Assembly: GCF_036026595.1 (NCBI RefSeq)
Contig: NZ_JARZFX010000006.1
Location: forward strand, 124,001-188,000
Source of the DNA: Virgibacillus_P tibetensis
Lineage (GTDB): Bacteria > Bacillota > Bacilli > Bacillales > Amphibacillaceae
DNA: 64,000 nucleotides
Reading direction: 5' to 3'
In this document: positions 44,693 to 53,560 of the stretch, in pieces
Layout of the letters: every line of letters begins with the position of its first letter
Numbering within the stretch: the stretch's first letter is position 1
Made by a program: the position numbers and the translations under genes
The notes under the pieces: model-generated
Databases searched by the model: none
Told to the model about the DNA's origin: nothing
What the model saw: only the letters and a program-made list of their open reading frames with translations

Positions 44693-45715
44693 ATGCGAAT
44701 TCGAGGCATTATTAAACGGATTATCAAGCAATTTTTACGGGATAAGCGCAGCGTTGCACTGATGATGTTTGCACCGTTATTTGTTATGACATTATTATGG
44801 CTTGTATTAGATACTGAGGATTATGAGCCAACGATTGCCATCACAGATGTACCTCCACAGCTAGCGGACAATATTGAAACACAGCATGCTATCACTAAAA
44901 AAATGAGTAAAGACAATGCTGAAAAAGCCTTGCAGGATCAAACAATTGATGCATATGTGGGGATTGATACTAACAATAACAGCATTGAAGTAATGTTAGA
45001 GGGAAGCGATCCTCAAGCGACAGCAGCTGTTCAGCGTGTACTAAGCAATATGTCGAAACAATTAAATCCTGCGGAGATTGACTTTAATATGGATTTCCTT
45101 CATGGCTCTATGGATCTAAACTTATTTGATAATGTAGGACCCGTACTTATTGGATTTTTTGTATTCTTTTTCACATTTATTATCGGCGGGGTTACCTTCC
45201 TACGTGAAAGGACACAAGGAACCCTGGAAAGACTGCTGGCAACTCCACTGAGGAGATGGGAAATCGTAGTAGGGTATCTAAGCGGCTTTGGAATTTTCAT
45301 CGTAATCCAATCCGTAATCATAGCTGTTTTCTCGATCTATGTACTCGGTATTTATATGGAAGGATCTTTTTGGCAGGTGCTTTTCATTACTATCTTGCTG
45401 GCAATCTCGGCCTTAAGCCTTGGAACATTGCTGTCGGCATATGCTAAAAACGAGTTTCAAATGATACAGTTCATCCCGGTAATTATCGTCCCACAGGTGT
45501 TTTTTACAGGTATCTTTCATATTGAATCGATACCGTGGTTGGAAGGAATAGGGAAACTGATGCCGCTATATTATGGTGCAAATTCATTAAAGGAAATTAT
45601 GATTCGCGGACAGCAAATACCCGATATTTTAACTGACATTGGTTTGCTGGTTGCTTTTTCACTTGTATTTATCATTCTTAATATAGTAGCTTTAAAGCGT
45701 CACCGAAAGTTATAA
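44693..45715 (+). CDS. ABC-2 type exporter permease
   Basis: 340 residues: one N-terminal membrane segment, a long extracellular domain (residues about 45-160), then five segments including FFVFFFTFIIGGVTFLRERTQGTLERLLATPL, the ABC-2 signature. ATG 44693 follows GGGGGT; a TTG at 44678 is possible but lies too close to the ATPase stop for the ribosome site. Substrate unknown. Confidence 0.9.
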   Translation: MRIRGIIKRIIKQFLRDKRSVALMMFAPLFVMTLLWLVLDTEDYEPTIAITDVPPQLADNIETQHAITKKMSKDNAEKALQDQTIDAYVGIDTNNNSIEVMLEGSDPQATAAVQRVLSNMSKQLNPAEIDFNMDFLHGSMDLNLFDNVGPVLIGFFVFFFTFIIGGVTFLRERTQGTLERLLATPLRRWEIVVGYLSGFGIFIVIQSVIIAVFSIYVLGIYMEGSFWQVLFITILLAISALSLGTLLSAYAKNEFQMIQFIPVIIVPQVFFTGIFHIESIPWLEGIGKLMPLYYGANSLKEIMIRGQQIPDILTDIGLLVAFSLVFIILNIVALKRHRKL

Positions 45716-45747
45716 TATAGTAAAGCAATGCTCCAGGAGGCCTATGT

Positions 45748-46407
45748 ATGTCAGATTCAAATGAAGAGATGTTTAAGCAATTGGTAGAAACCCTTAATCA
45801 GGATAATACGATGACACAAAAGCAGCTGCAAATCCTTGAAGCTGCAATCAAAATCATTTCTGAAAAAGGATATTATAATACTTCAACAAGTGAAATCGCC
45901 AAGCAGGCAGGAGTAGCGGAGGGGACAATTTTTCGCCATTACCGTACAAAAAAAGACCTGCTTGTCGCGATTGTCACACCAGTAGTAACAAATATCTCTG
46001 CACCGTTCTTTGCTGAGCAATTTGTTGACCAAGCGTTCAGCAAATCTTATCAGACATTTGAGGAATTTTTATATGCTTTTGTGGAAAATCGCTTTGAATT
46101 CGTTAAAACCAATGTGCCTTTACTTAAAATTGTCCTGCAGGAATTATCGTTTCACCCGGAAATACAAGCCGCATACAAAAGAGCTTTTACTGAGAAAGTT
46201 CATCCTGCTATGTGTGAAGTGTTAAATCATTATAAAAAAAGGGGTGACCTGAAGGATATACCCAATCAAACAATGATTCGAATGGCTGTACCGAGCATCA
46301 TTGGATTTTTAATAACTAGATTCATTATCCAACCAAATGCTGAATGGAACGACGAACAGGAAATCAAACAAACGATTGATTATATAATGAACGGAATTGG
46401 GAAATGA
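45748..46407 (+). CDS. TetR-family regulator of the ABC exporter
   Basis: 219 residues; HTH around residues 30-70 (TSEIAKQAGVAEGTIFRHYRTKKDLL). Last gene of the exporter operon, with CCAGGAGG upstream. It probably binds the palindrome at 43849-43864 as a repressor. Confidence 0.9.
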   Translation: MSDSNEEMFKQLVETLNQDNTMTQKQLQILEAAIKIISEKGYYNTSTSEIAKQAGVAEGTIFRHYRTKKDLLVAIVTPVVTNISAPFFAEQFVDQAFSKSYQTFEEFLYAFVENRFEFVKTNVPLLKIVLQELSFHPEIQAAYKRAFTEKVHPAMCEVLNHYKKRGDLKDIPNQTMIRMAVPSIIGFLITRFIIQPNAEWNDEQEIKQTIDYIMNGIGK

Positions 46408-46418
46408 CAGTATAAAAA

Positions 46419-46445
46419 GAGAGCTTGCATAATGTGCAGGCTCTC
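46419..46445 (+). terminator. Hairpin after the TetR gene
   Basis: GAGAGCTTGCA pairs with TGCAGGCTCTC around TAATG. The flanking A run at 46414 and the T-rich right side may allow use from both directions. Confidence 0.7.
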
Positions 46446-46454
46446 ATTCTGTTA

Positions 46455-46859
46455 CTATGGAAGCATTAGGAACAAAGATACAAATGCAATAATTGGAAAT
46501 GCCATTGTAATTGGCAGGCTCACCATAGCAAAAGAACTGATTGTTGCTTTTGTCTCCGGCTTCACATCGAAATTCTTCTGTAGTAAAACAAAGAAAATAG
46601 AATAACCCACAAGGAACAACAATATAATGCCAGGTAAAAATAATTCTTCGATGCCACTGACTGGTGTTAAATTCATAAATCCATAAACAAGAAGTATTAA
46701 CGGTATAATTTCACTTACAGCGACCCCAATCATGAAGTTTCGTTGCACTTTGTTGATCTGCTTTGGATCTTCCTTTAATTTTTCCATATTTATTTTATAA
46801 AGAAATAAAATGGGGATAACAGCTAATACAGCAGCAGTAATAAAAATATAAGGTCCCAT
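46455..46859 (-). CDS. Four-helix membrane protein of unknown function
   Basis: 134 residues with hydrophobic segments near residues 3-20, 45-65, 75-95 and 110-130. The central RNFMIGVAVSEIIPLILLVYGFM is a conserved-looking feature somewhat like subunit c of ATP synthase, but this is not a firm relation. GGAGGA precedes the ATG on the minus strand. Confidence 0.75.
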   Translation of the reverse strand: MGPYIFITAAVLAVIPILFLYKINMEKLKEDPKQINKVQRNFMIGVAVSEIIPLILLVYGFMNLTPVSGIEELFLPGIILLFLVGYSIFFVLLQKNFDVKPETKATISSFAMVSLPITMAFPIIAFVSLFLMLP

Positions 46860-46953
46860 TTCTCATCCTCCTTTTATTTTGATAATTGTAAAAAAACATC
46901 AAGTAATAGTATCATATACTTTAAAATTACTCAATCCGATCTTGAAATATAAT

Positions 46954-46983
46954 TTGCTAATACGTGCCACGTTTCGATATAAT
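46954..46983 (+). promoter_or_regulatory. Candidate tagO promoter
   Basis: TTGCTA and TATAAT are separated by 18 bases, about 80 bases before the tagO ATG. Confidence 0.55.
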
Positions 46984-47061
46984 CGATACGAGTTCAGTTA
47001 ATGTTCGACAATCAACATTTTGCGCCTACACCCGAGACTATCAGAAGCTTAGGAGAATATT

Positions 47062-48138
47062 ATGTTAAACTATATGGATTTATTCATCGCTTTTATCATT
47101 GCATTGGGCTCAACGTTTCTGCTAACCTATCCAGTGAAAAAATTTGCGATAAAAGTTGGGGCTGTCGATCTTCCTAACCATCGAAAAATACATACGAAAA
47201 TAACGCCAAGGCTGGGAGGTTTAGCTATTTTCCTTGGTGCTTTTTCAGGTGGACTGTATTTATGGCCCAGCCACCCCCACCTTCCAGAAATTGTACTTGG
47301 TGCCCTTGTTATTCTACTGACAGGTGCGTTGGATGACCGCTACAGCATCAGGCCAGTGATTAAACTCAGCGGGCAGTTTATTGCAGCAACATTTCTTGTA
47401 TCATCCGGCCTCATTATTGAAAAATTGACATTGCCATTCATTGGAACGATTGAGCTTGGATTCGTCAGTGTGCTAATAACGGTTTTATGGGTTGTCGGCA
47501 TTACGAATGCGATTAATCTGATCGACGGCTTGGACGGGCTTGCTGCCGGTGTTACGACAATCGCACTAACAAGTATATTCATCATGGCAATTATTGATGC
47601 CCAAGTGATGGTCGCCTATCTGTGCATAATTCTGATCGGCTCCAACCTTGGATTCCTCTATCATAACTTTTACCCGGCCAGGATCTACATGGGTGACACA
47701 GGATCGAACTTTCTTGGCTATATGATTGCAGTCGTTTCCATGCTTGGCTTGTTTAAAAATATCGCCCTGTTCAGTTTCATTATACCAATTATCGTACTGG
47801 CAGTTCCAATTTTTGATACACTATTCGCCATCATCAGAAGAGCATATAATAAAGAAAGTATCATGATGGCCGACAACAAGCATATTCACTACCAACTGCT
47901 CGCCTTAGGCTACAGTCACCGGAAAACAGTACTGATTATTTACGCCTTTAGCTCCTTATTCGGCACCATGGCCATCCTGTTTTCCAATGCAAGCATAACA
48001 ACAGCCCTTATCATCACCCTGTTCGTATTAATCCTGCTACATATATTCGCAGAAATAATTGGATTGGTAATGGGCGGAAAACGCCCCGTACTCGATATGC
48101 TCGGCAGGCTGATTGGCAGGAAAAAAAGAGACCAATAA
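47062..48138 (+). CDS. tagO: Undecaprenyl-phosphate GlcNAc-1-phosphate transferase (TagO/WecA)
   Basis: Starts wall teichoic acid and related polymers by loading GlcNAc-1-phosphate onto the lipid carrier. 358 residues, about ten membrane helices, with the family motifs ALDDRYSIRP, NAINLIDGLDGLAAG (catalytic Asp), MGDTGSNFLGY and HIHYQLLALG. TTAGGAG precedes the ATG. Confidence 0.94.
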   Translation: MLNYMDLFIAFIIALGSTFLLTYPVKKFAIKVGAVDLPNHRKIHTKITPRLGGLAIFLGAFSGGLYLWPSHPHLPEIVLGALVILLTGALDDRYSIRPVIKLSGQFIAATFLVSSGLIIEKLTLPFIGTIELGFVSVLITVLWVVGITNAINLIDGLDGLAAGVTTIALTSIFIMAIIDAQVMVAYLCIILIGSNLGFLYHNFYPARIYMGDTGSNFLGYMIAVVSMLGLFKNIALFSFIIPIIVLAVPIFDTLFAIIRRAYNKESIMMADNKHIHYQLLALGYSHRKTVLIIYAFSSLFGTMAILFSNASITTALIITLFVLILLHIFAEIIGLVMGGKRPVLDMLGRLIGRKKRDQ

Positions 48139-48143
48139 AGCAG

Positions 48144-48175
48144 AAAGACCCGCTACACTGTAGCTGGTCTTTTTT
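48144..48175 (+). terminator. Terminator of tagO
   Basis: AAAGACC pairs with GGTCTTT and an inner GCTACA/TGTAGC stem extends it; TTTTTT follows. Confidence 0.88.
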
Positions 48176-48187
48176 GTGCCTCGACAT

Positions 48188-48592
48188 TGTACAGGACCGA
48201 TCGTCCGCCCGGTCTAAGCGATCGACGATCCTGTCTAAGCGCTCGCCACCCCGGTCTAATCGATCGACGATCCTGTCTAAGCGCTCGCCACCCCGGTCTA
48301 ATCGATCGACGATCCTGTCTAAGCGCTCGCCACCCCGGTCTAATCGATCGACGATCCTGTCTAAGCGCTCGCCATCCCGGCGTAACCGATCGACGATTCG
48401 CCAAAGCGCTCGCCACCCCGGTCTAATCGATCGACGATCATGCCTAACCGCTCTCCACCCCGGTCTAAGCGATCAGCCATCCTGCCTAAGCGATCGACGA
48501 GCATGCCTAAGCGCTCGCCATCCCGGTCTAAGCGATCAACGACCACGCGTAACCGATCATCCATCATGCCTAACCGACCGCCCACACCCGAT
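48188..48592. repeat. 21-bp-period array 2 (42-base doublets)
   Basis: About nineteen 21-base units. They alternate between a CCGGTCTAATCGATCGACGA type and a CCTGTCTAAGCGCTCGCCAC type, giving 42-base doublets that start at 48209, 48251, 48293, 48335 and 48377; four doublets are nearly identical, later ones diverge and one has lost a base. It begins just after the tagO terminator. GC content is far above the surroundings. All frames stay open because the period is a multiple of three. Confidence 0.9.
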
Positions 48593-48870
48593 GCTTTGCT
48601 ACTATAAACCTCAATTCAATAAACGAAAATAGTCTATTAACTAACCACGTAGGCCAATAGTCTCACATAAAACCCTCGATATATAAGTGAATTTATCATA
48701 TAAACCAGAAACAGTAATTCTATTTTACTAGGTCTATTTACACTGGTAAAATTTTCCGAAACTTTGTATGATTAATACTATCTGAATATTAAGTCTTAGT
48801 CCATTCAGTGGAGGGGAGGACAAGCAGTCATAAGGTGTTCAGTAATAAATTAAATACGAGGGGGAACTAC
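48593..48870. other. Leader region of the subtilase gene
   Basis: AT-rich, about 280 bases between array 2 and the protease start. An open frame from ATG 48808 runs into the protease in frame but lacks a signal-peptide start and a good ribosome site. No clear promoter placed. Confidence 0.5.
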
Positions 48871-51800
48871 ATGTTTAAAAGATTAGCGGTCATAGCATTA
48901 ATAGTTTTACTTGCATTAAGTAACTTTTCATCCGTAAGTGCATTATCTTTAACCAAATCTCTTCCAGAAAATCAAAAGAAAATAAATCCTACCAATGAAA
49001 TTTTGAAGGAAACGGAAGATCCCAATAAAGAAGTACGAGTCATCGTTGAAGTAGCAGATAATTCGCCAGTTGAAATTGCAACGAAAAAAGGCAAGTTGTT
49101 TAAAAACCTTGATAAAGCTGAAAGAAAGAGTCTAGAAAAAGCAGCTAAGGCCAAGCAAAAAGGCATCAAGGATGAGATGAAAGGCAAGAATGTAAATGCT
49201 AAATATCTGCAGGAGTTTAATGCCGTTGTTAACGGATTCAGTGCAGAAGTAAAGCAAGGCGATATTGAAACAATCAAGGCAATACCTAATGTTAAAACAG
49301 TACATCTTGTTAATAAATATGACCGTCCAATTGCTGAACCTGACATGAAATACAGTAAGGAATTGGTTGAAGCGCAGCAGGCTTGGCGCGATTATGGTTA
49401 TAAAGGAGAAGGTATGGTTGTTGGGATCATTGATACAGGGATTGACCCGGCACACCGTGACATGATCCTGACTGACAATGAAACAGGAGCGCTAACAGAA
49501 GGATTTGTAAATGAAACGATCCAAGAGGAAGACTTACCAGGACAATATTACTCAGAAAAAGTTCCATATGGTTACAATTACATGGATGAAAATGACGAAA
49601 TCCGCGAAATTCATTCCGGAGCAAACTACCATGGTATGCACGTTGCTGGAACAGTAGGTGCAAATGGAGACGAAGATAATGGCGGCATTGCAGGTATAGC
49701 GCCTGAAACACAACTGCTTGCATTAAAAGTTTTCGGTAATGACCCTGCATTACAGTATACGTACGGGGACATTTATATTAAAGCGATCGACGATGCAATT
49801 AAACTTGGCGCTGATGTGTTAAACATGAGTCTAGGCGCAACTGCTGGTTTCGTAGATTCAGAATCACCGGAACAACAGGCAGTAACACGTGCTGTGGACA
49901 ATGGTATTATGATGTCCATTTCAGCAGGTAACTCCGCATTATTTGGAGATGGCTTCTTCTATCCGTACGCATCTAATCCGGATTATGGTGTAAGTGGATC
50001 GCCGGGTGTATCGTATGATTCCTTCCAGGTAGCATCTTTTGAAAATACGTATATGGAAGTAGATGCACTTGAGTATTCAATTGATGGAGAAACGGCTCTA
50101 GCGGCCTTCCTATCAGCTGGGAGTACATCGGCTCCTGATGATGGATCTACATTTGAAGTAGTAGAGGCAGGGCTTGGTGCAGAAGGTGACTTTGAAGGAA
50201 AAGATGTATTTGGAAAATATGCGCTTGTACAACGTGGAGAGTTTGATTTTGTAACAAAAGCACTTAACGCACAAGCAGCAGGAGCAGAAGGAATAATTAT
50301 TTACAACAATACAGATGGACTTGTTAACATGGCTTCAGATCCTGCTATTGTTATCCCGCAGTTATTCATGCTAAAAAGTGATGGGGACAGGCTGGCTGCA
50401 GCTATAATTGATGGGCAAGAAGTGACCGTCCAATTCTCAGGTGGAAAAGCGAATATCGCTAATCCTGATGCTGGTTTAATGAGTGGTTTCACGTCTTGGG
50501 GCTTAACGCCAAACCTTGACTTCAAACCGGAAATTACTGCACCAGGAGGACAAATCCTTTCCACATTAAATGATAATCAATACGGTCTAATGAGTGGTAC
50601 ATCCATGGCAGCTCCGCATGTATCAGGCGGAACAGCACTTGTAATGGAGCGTGTGGATGAGGAATTTGGCTATGAAAATGCAGATCGCGTTGCTTTAGCG
50701 AAAAATATAATGATGAACACTTCGAAACAGGTTGAATTTAATGGCTCATATGTTTCACCACGTCGTCAGGGTGCTGGTCTAATGCAGCTACATTCAGCAT
50801 TATCAACACCAGTTGTTGTAACAGAATCAGAAACAAATGAAGCAAAAGTGGCATTAAAAGAAATCACTGAAAATGAAGTGACTTTTGAATTAACAGCTGA
50901 AAACTTTACAGACGAAGCTATATCCTACGATGTTGAAGCAAATGCACAAACAGATACACCTGTAAATGCAGGCATACTAGTGGTTGCACCTAATTTGTTC
51001 GGTGCATTGGATCTTGGTGACATCGCCACTATTAATGGTGAATCAACCAGTTCAATCGAAGTGCCAGCAAATGGCTCAACTACATTCAATGTAACTATTG
51101 ATGTTAGTGATTGGGATGCAGACCTTTCAGAGTATTTCACAAACGGATACTGGTTAGAAGGCTTTGTAACATTAACCGACCCATCTGACAACAATCCTAG
51201 TTTAACCGTACCATATGCAGGATTCAAGGGTGCATGGGACAGCTCACCAATCTTTGATGATCCTATGTGGGATCCAATGTCCTATTATGGAATGACAGGT
51301 GTTGTAACATCACTTGGAGAAGGCAGCTTTGGATTCCTTGGTGAAAATTTAGGAACAGGAGCGATTGATCCTGAAAAAATTGCATTTTCTCCAAACGGGG
51401 ACGGAACACAGGATGATGCGTTAATGATCCTCTCCTTCCTGAGAAATGCGAAGGAAGCTAACTTTAACGTTCTCGATGCAGATGGAAAGAAAGTAGAAAC
51501 AATTACTGAGGAAAGTAATCTCAGAAAGAATTATTATGATAGTGGAAGAGCTGCAATGTACTCATTGACTGGAACACGTGCATGGGATGGTACAATTAAT
51601 GGCCAACCTGCACCTGAAGGCCTGTACTACCTGCAGGCAGAAGCAAAGATCGACTTTGAAGGTGCTGCATGGCAGTCAATTGAGCTTCCAGTAATACTAG
51701 ATACAACTGCACCAGAAGTAGAAGCGAACATTTACCGCGGAAACAGAGGAATGACAGTTGCTGTCAATGACAACGGTGGAAGCGGTGTTGCTGCATGGGA

Positions 51801-51990
51801 TGTATACGTCGATGGCGAATCAGTTCTTGAAGAACCTTACGTAAACGGCGAGACAAATCATGAGCTGACTGAACTACACCCAAGCCAAGTAGTAACTGTT
51901 GTCGCAGTAGACTATGCTGGTAACGAAAGAGAAGAAGTAGTAATGGGATCAAAAGGTAAAGGAAAAGGAAAAAGTAAAGTAAAAAATTAA
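48871..51990 (+). CDS. Secreted subtilisin-like protease (Vpr/C5a-peptidase type)
   Basis: 1039 residues. Signal peptide (MFKRLAVIALIVLLALSNFS, cut after VSA), an I9 propeptide, and an S8 domain with Asp188 (GIIDTGID), His254 (YHGMHVAG) and Ser578 (SGTSMAAPH). A PA domain is inserted around residues 395-520. After the catalytic domain come Fn3-like regions and a FlgD/CHU-like segment (FSPNGDGTQDDALMI). The C-terminus is Lys/Gly-rich (GSKGKGKGKSKVKN), perhaps binding the wall. Larger than B. subtilis Vpr (806). GGGGGAA precedes ATG 48871. Confidence 0.93.
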   Translation: MFKRLAVIALIVLLALSNFSSVSALSLTKSLPENQKKINPTNEILKETEDPNKEVRVIVEVADNSPVEIATKKGKLFKNLDKAERKSLEKAAKAKQKGIKDEMKGKNVNAKYLQEFNAVVNGFSAEVKQGDIETIKAIPNVKTVHLVNKYDRPIAEPDMKYSKELVEAQQAWRDYGYKGEGMVVGIIDTGIDPAHRDMILTDNETGALTEGFVNETIQEEDLPGQYYSEKVPYGYNYMDENDEIREIHSGANYHGMHVAGTVGANGDEDNGGIAGIAPETQLLALKVFGNDPALQYTYGDIYIKAIDDAIKLGADVLNMSLGATAGFVDSESPEQQAVTRAVDNGIMMSISAGNSALFGDGFFYPYASNPDYGVSGSPGVSYDSFQVASFENTYMEVDALEYSIDGETALAAFLSAGSTSAPDDGSTFEVVEAGLGAEGDFEGKDVFGKYALVQRGEFDFVTKALNAQAAGAEGIIIYNNTDGLVNMASDPAIVIPQLFMLKSDGDRLAAAIIDGQEVTVQFSGGKANIANPDAGLMSGFTSWGLTPNLDFKPEITAPGGQILSTLNDNQYGLMSGTSMAAPHVSGGTALVMERVDEEFGYENADRVALAKNIMMNTSKQVEFNGSYVSPRRQGAGLMQLHSALSTPVVVTESETNEAKVALKEITENEVTFELTAENFTDEAISYDVEANAQTDTPVNAGILVVAPNLFGALDLGDIATINGESTSSIEVPANGSTTFNVTIDVSDWDADLSEYFTNGYWLEGFVTLTDPSDNNPSLTVPYAGFKGAWDSSPIFDDPMWDPMSYYGMTGVVTSLGEGSFGFLGENLGTGAIDPEKIAFSPNGDGTQDDALMILSFLRNAKEANFNVLDADGKKVETITEESNLRKNYYDSGRAAMYSLTGTRAWDGTINGQPAPEGLYYLQAEAKIDFEGAAWQSIELPVILDTTAPEVEANIYRGNRGMTVAVNDNGGSGVAAWDVYVDGESVLEEPYVNGETNHELTELHPSQVVTVVAVDYAGNEREEVVMGSKGKGKGKSKVKN

Positions 51991-52008
51991 TAAAATGAAT
52001 TTAAAATA

Positions 52009-52045
52009 AAAGTAGCCGGGACTCTTGGGAGTGCCGGCTACTTTT
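52009..52045 (+). terminator. Terminator of the subtilase gene
   Basis: AAAGTAGCCGG pairs with CCGGCTACTTT, with an inner GACTC/GAGTG-like stem, and a T run follows. Confidence 0.85.
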
Positions 52046-52089
52046 CTGCGTGGATTGAATTAGGCTGGTGTAGCGAAACGGGTCCATAG

Positions 52090-52278
52090 CACCGCCCACT
52101 CGGAAGAGAGTCGCACCAACTCGGGAGACAGCACCATCCAAACGGGAGACAGCACCATCCAAACGGGAGACAGCACCATCCAAACGGGAGAGAGCCCCCG
52201 CCAAACGGGAGAGAACCCCCGCCAAACGGGAGAGAGCATCGCCGAAAAAGGAGACCACACACGCCAACTCGGGTTACA
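52090..52278. repeat. 21-bp-period array 3, nine exact-length units
   Basis: Nine consecutive units of exactly 21 bases (starts 52090, 52111, 52132, 52153, 52174, 52195, 52216, 52237, 52258). The core is CACCATCCAAACGGGAGACA with one further base; CCAAACGGGAGA is nearly constant while flanks vary. No unique spacers, so not CRISPR. It follows the protease terminator by about 45 bases. Confidence 0.92.
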
Positions 52279-52652
52279 GCAGCAACATCATCTATAAAGC
52301 CTTAATATATAGTACTAACTCCCTCATTGCCCCTGAGTGGTGATTAACTAGTAAACCATATTATAACGTAGCAGATAATTTCGTTAGGGATAAATTAGTA
52401 TTTACGGGAAAGACAGGTATATAAATAAAAGGAGAGATTAATAATAGGTAGTATTAGACAACAACTGTTTGTTAAAGAAATTGTAGAGGATACGTTTGAT
52501 AAGGTGAGGTTTGCATATTTACGCAGGCGATCACTCTGTCTCTACTGGTTAACACGCAAATACTTATTTCAATTCATTCTACGGGTATATAATACACTAC
52601 ACTATATGAATTTAACCAAACTGCATTGGTTAAAAATGGCGGAGATAACTTT
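52279..52652. other. Region upstream of the NarL-type regulator
   Basis: About 375 bases. A stop-free frame from ATA 52441 to TGA 52656 follows AAAAGGAGAG and overlaps the regulator start in an ATGA arrangement, but has no standard start codon before GTG 52504. TATAAT at 52588-52593 could be a -10 box; its -35 is weak. Confidence 0.45.
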
Positions 52653-53312
52653 ATGATGAAAATAGCTATTATAGATAAGGATCAACTAATTAATCGTGGA
52701 TTGCGCATTATTCTTGATGAGAATGATGATTTTGAGATACTGGAAATAGAACCTAATAGCAATACTATTCATAACAAAGTAGATGAATTTATACCAGATA
52801 TCATGCTGATACACGTAAATGATTATACTAATAACTTTGCAGAAATAATAAACGACCTCAGAAAAATTTATGCTTCTATTAAAATTATTTTGATGTTTCC
52901 CAATGGTTATAGAAATGCTGGCAGTTTTGATATTTATGAAGGTGTGAATGGCTTTTTATTAAACAACATCAGTGCGGAGGGGTTTGTATACTCAATTCGA
53001 AATGTATACGATAATCAATTTGTGTTATCGAAAGAAATTGCTGAAAAAATGATAAGCAAGGCACAATATGGAAGTACAGATGAAAAGGAAAAGATGAAAC
53101 AGAAATTACGATTAAAAGGAATTTCTATAAGCTCTAGAGATTCAGATGTTCTTTATTTAATATACAGCAATTATAAAAACAAAGAAATTGCTGGTGAACT
53201 GCAATTACCAGAAAAAACTGTCAGAGATTATGTAAGCAGAGTTTATAAAAAAATTAACATAAACAATAGAAAACAAGTTATAGGTTTTATAAGACAAATA
53301 ATGGAGGAGTAA
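52653..53312 (+). CDS. Orphan NarL/LuxR-type regulator with degenerate receiver
   Basis: 219 residues: a receiver domain (residues 1-120) and a LuxR-type HTH near 150-215 (SSRDSDVLYLIYSNYKNKEI, then AGELQLPEKTVRDYVSRVYKKI). The phosphoacceptor Asp is replaced by His54 (IMLIHVND) and the conserved Lys by Asn near 104 (GFLLNN), so phosphorylation is unlikely. No kinase gene is adjacent. ATG 52653 follows GGCGGAG. Target unknown; it lies before the sugar acid operon but is separated from it by array 4 and a promoter. Confidence 0.85.
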   Translation: MMKIAIIDKDQLINRGLRIILDENDDFEILEIEPNSNTIHNKVDEFIPDIMLIHVNDYTNNFAEIINDLRKIYASIKIILMFPNGYRNAGSFDIYEGVNGFLLNNISAEGFVYSIRNVYDNQFVLSKEIAEKMISKAQYGSTDEKEKMKQKLRLKGISISSRDSDVLYLIYSNYKNKEIAGELQLPEKTVRDYVSRVYKKININNRKQVIGFIRQIMEE

Positions 53313-53321
53313 AATGTGATG

Positions 53322-53396
53322 AACTCCCCCCAACTCAGGAGAGCTCCCTACCAACACGGGCCACACCAGCCCCCTCCCAGGAGAGCTCCCCACCAC
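53322..53396. repeat. 21-bp-period array 4 (short)
   Basis: Three and a half units: AACTCCCCCCAACTCAGGAG, GCTCCCTACCAACACGGGCC, CACCAGCCCCCTCCCAGGAG (each plus one base) and a partial GCTCCCCACCAC. It starts ten bases after the regulator stop. The units resemble array 3. Confidence 0.7.
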
Positions 53397-53466
53397 AATA
53401 AGACTCGTTATATAAACATAAATAGTATACGTAAATTATTTATTTAAAATTTTTTAATAGAAAGGG

Positions 53467-53495
53467 TTGATTATGTAAGGGGTTTCAAATATAAT
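53467..53495 (+). promoter_or_regulatory. Sigma-A promoter of the hexuronate operon
   Basis: TTGATT and TATAAT separated by 17 bases, about 65 bases before the LacI-family gene. Confidence 0.75.
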
Positions 53496-53512
53496 CTAGT
53501 TAATCGGTTTAC

Positions 53513-53524
53513 TAAACCGGTTTA
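53513..53524 (+). promoter_or_regulatory. LacI/KdgR-type operator
   Basis: TAAACCGGTTTA is a perfect 12-base palindrome with the CG centre usual for LacI-family operators, placed about 18 bases after the -10 box. An overlapping CGGTTTACTAAACCG palindrome precedes it. Confidence 0.75.
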
Positions 53525-53560
53525 CCTAATAATCTTCAAATGCTTTCGAGGGGGGAATTT

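Noticed and set aside
48153..48632. Open frames on both strands with RSNRST or RRSIRPGWRAL repeats
   Set aside because: Produced by array 2 in several frames at once; not credible proteins.
48808..48870. N-terminal extension of the subtilase from ATG 48808
   Set aside because: It would place charged residues before the signal peptide; the ATG at 48871 has GGGGGAA and begins a normal signal sequence.
52001..52267. Three overlapping minus-strand open frames with seven-residue repeats
   Set aside because: Translation of array 3 in three frames; no ribosome site.
52090..52278. CRISPR array
   Set aside because: Units are contiguous with no unique spacers, and no cas genes are present. The same holds for the other arrays.
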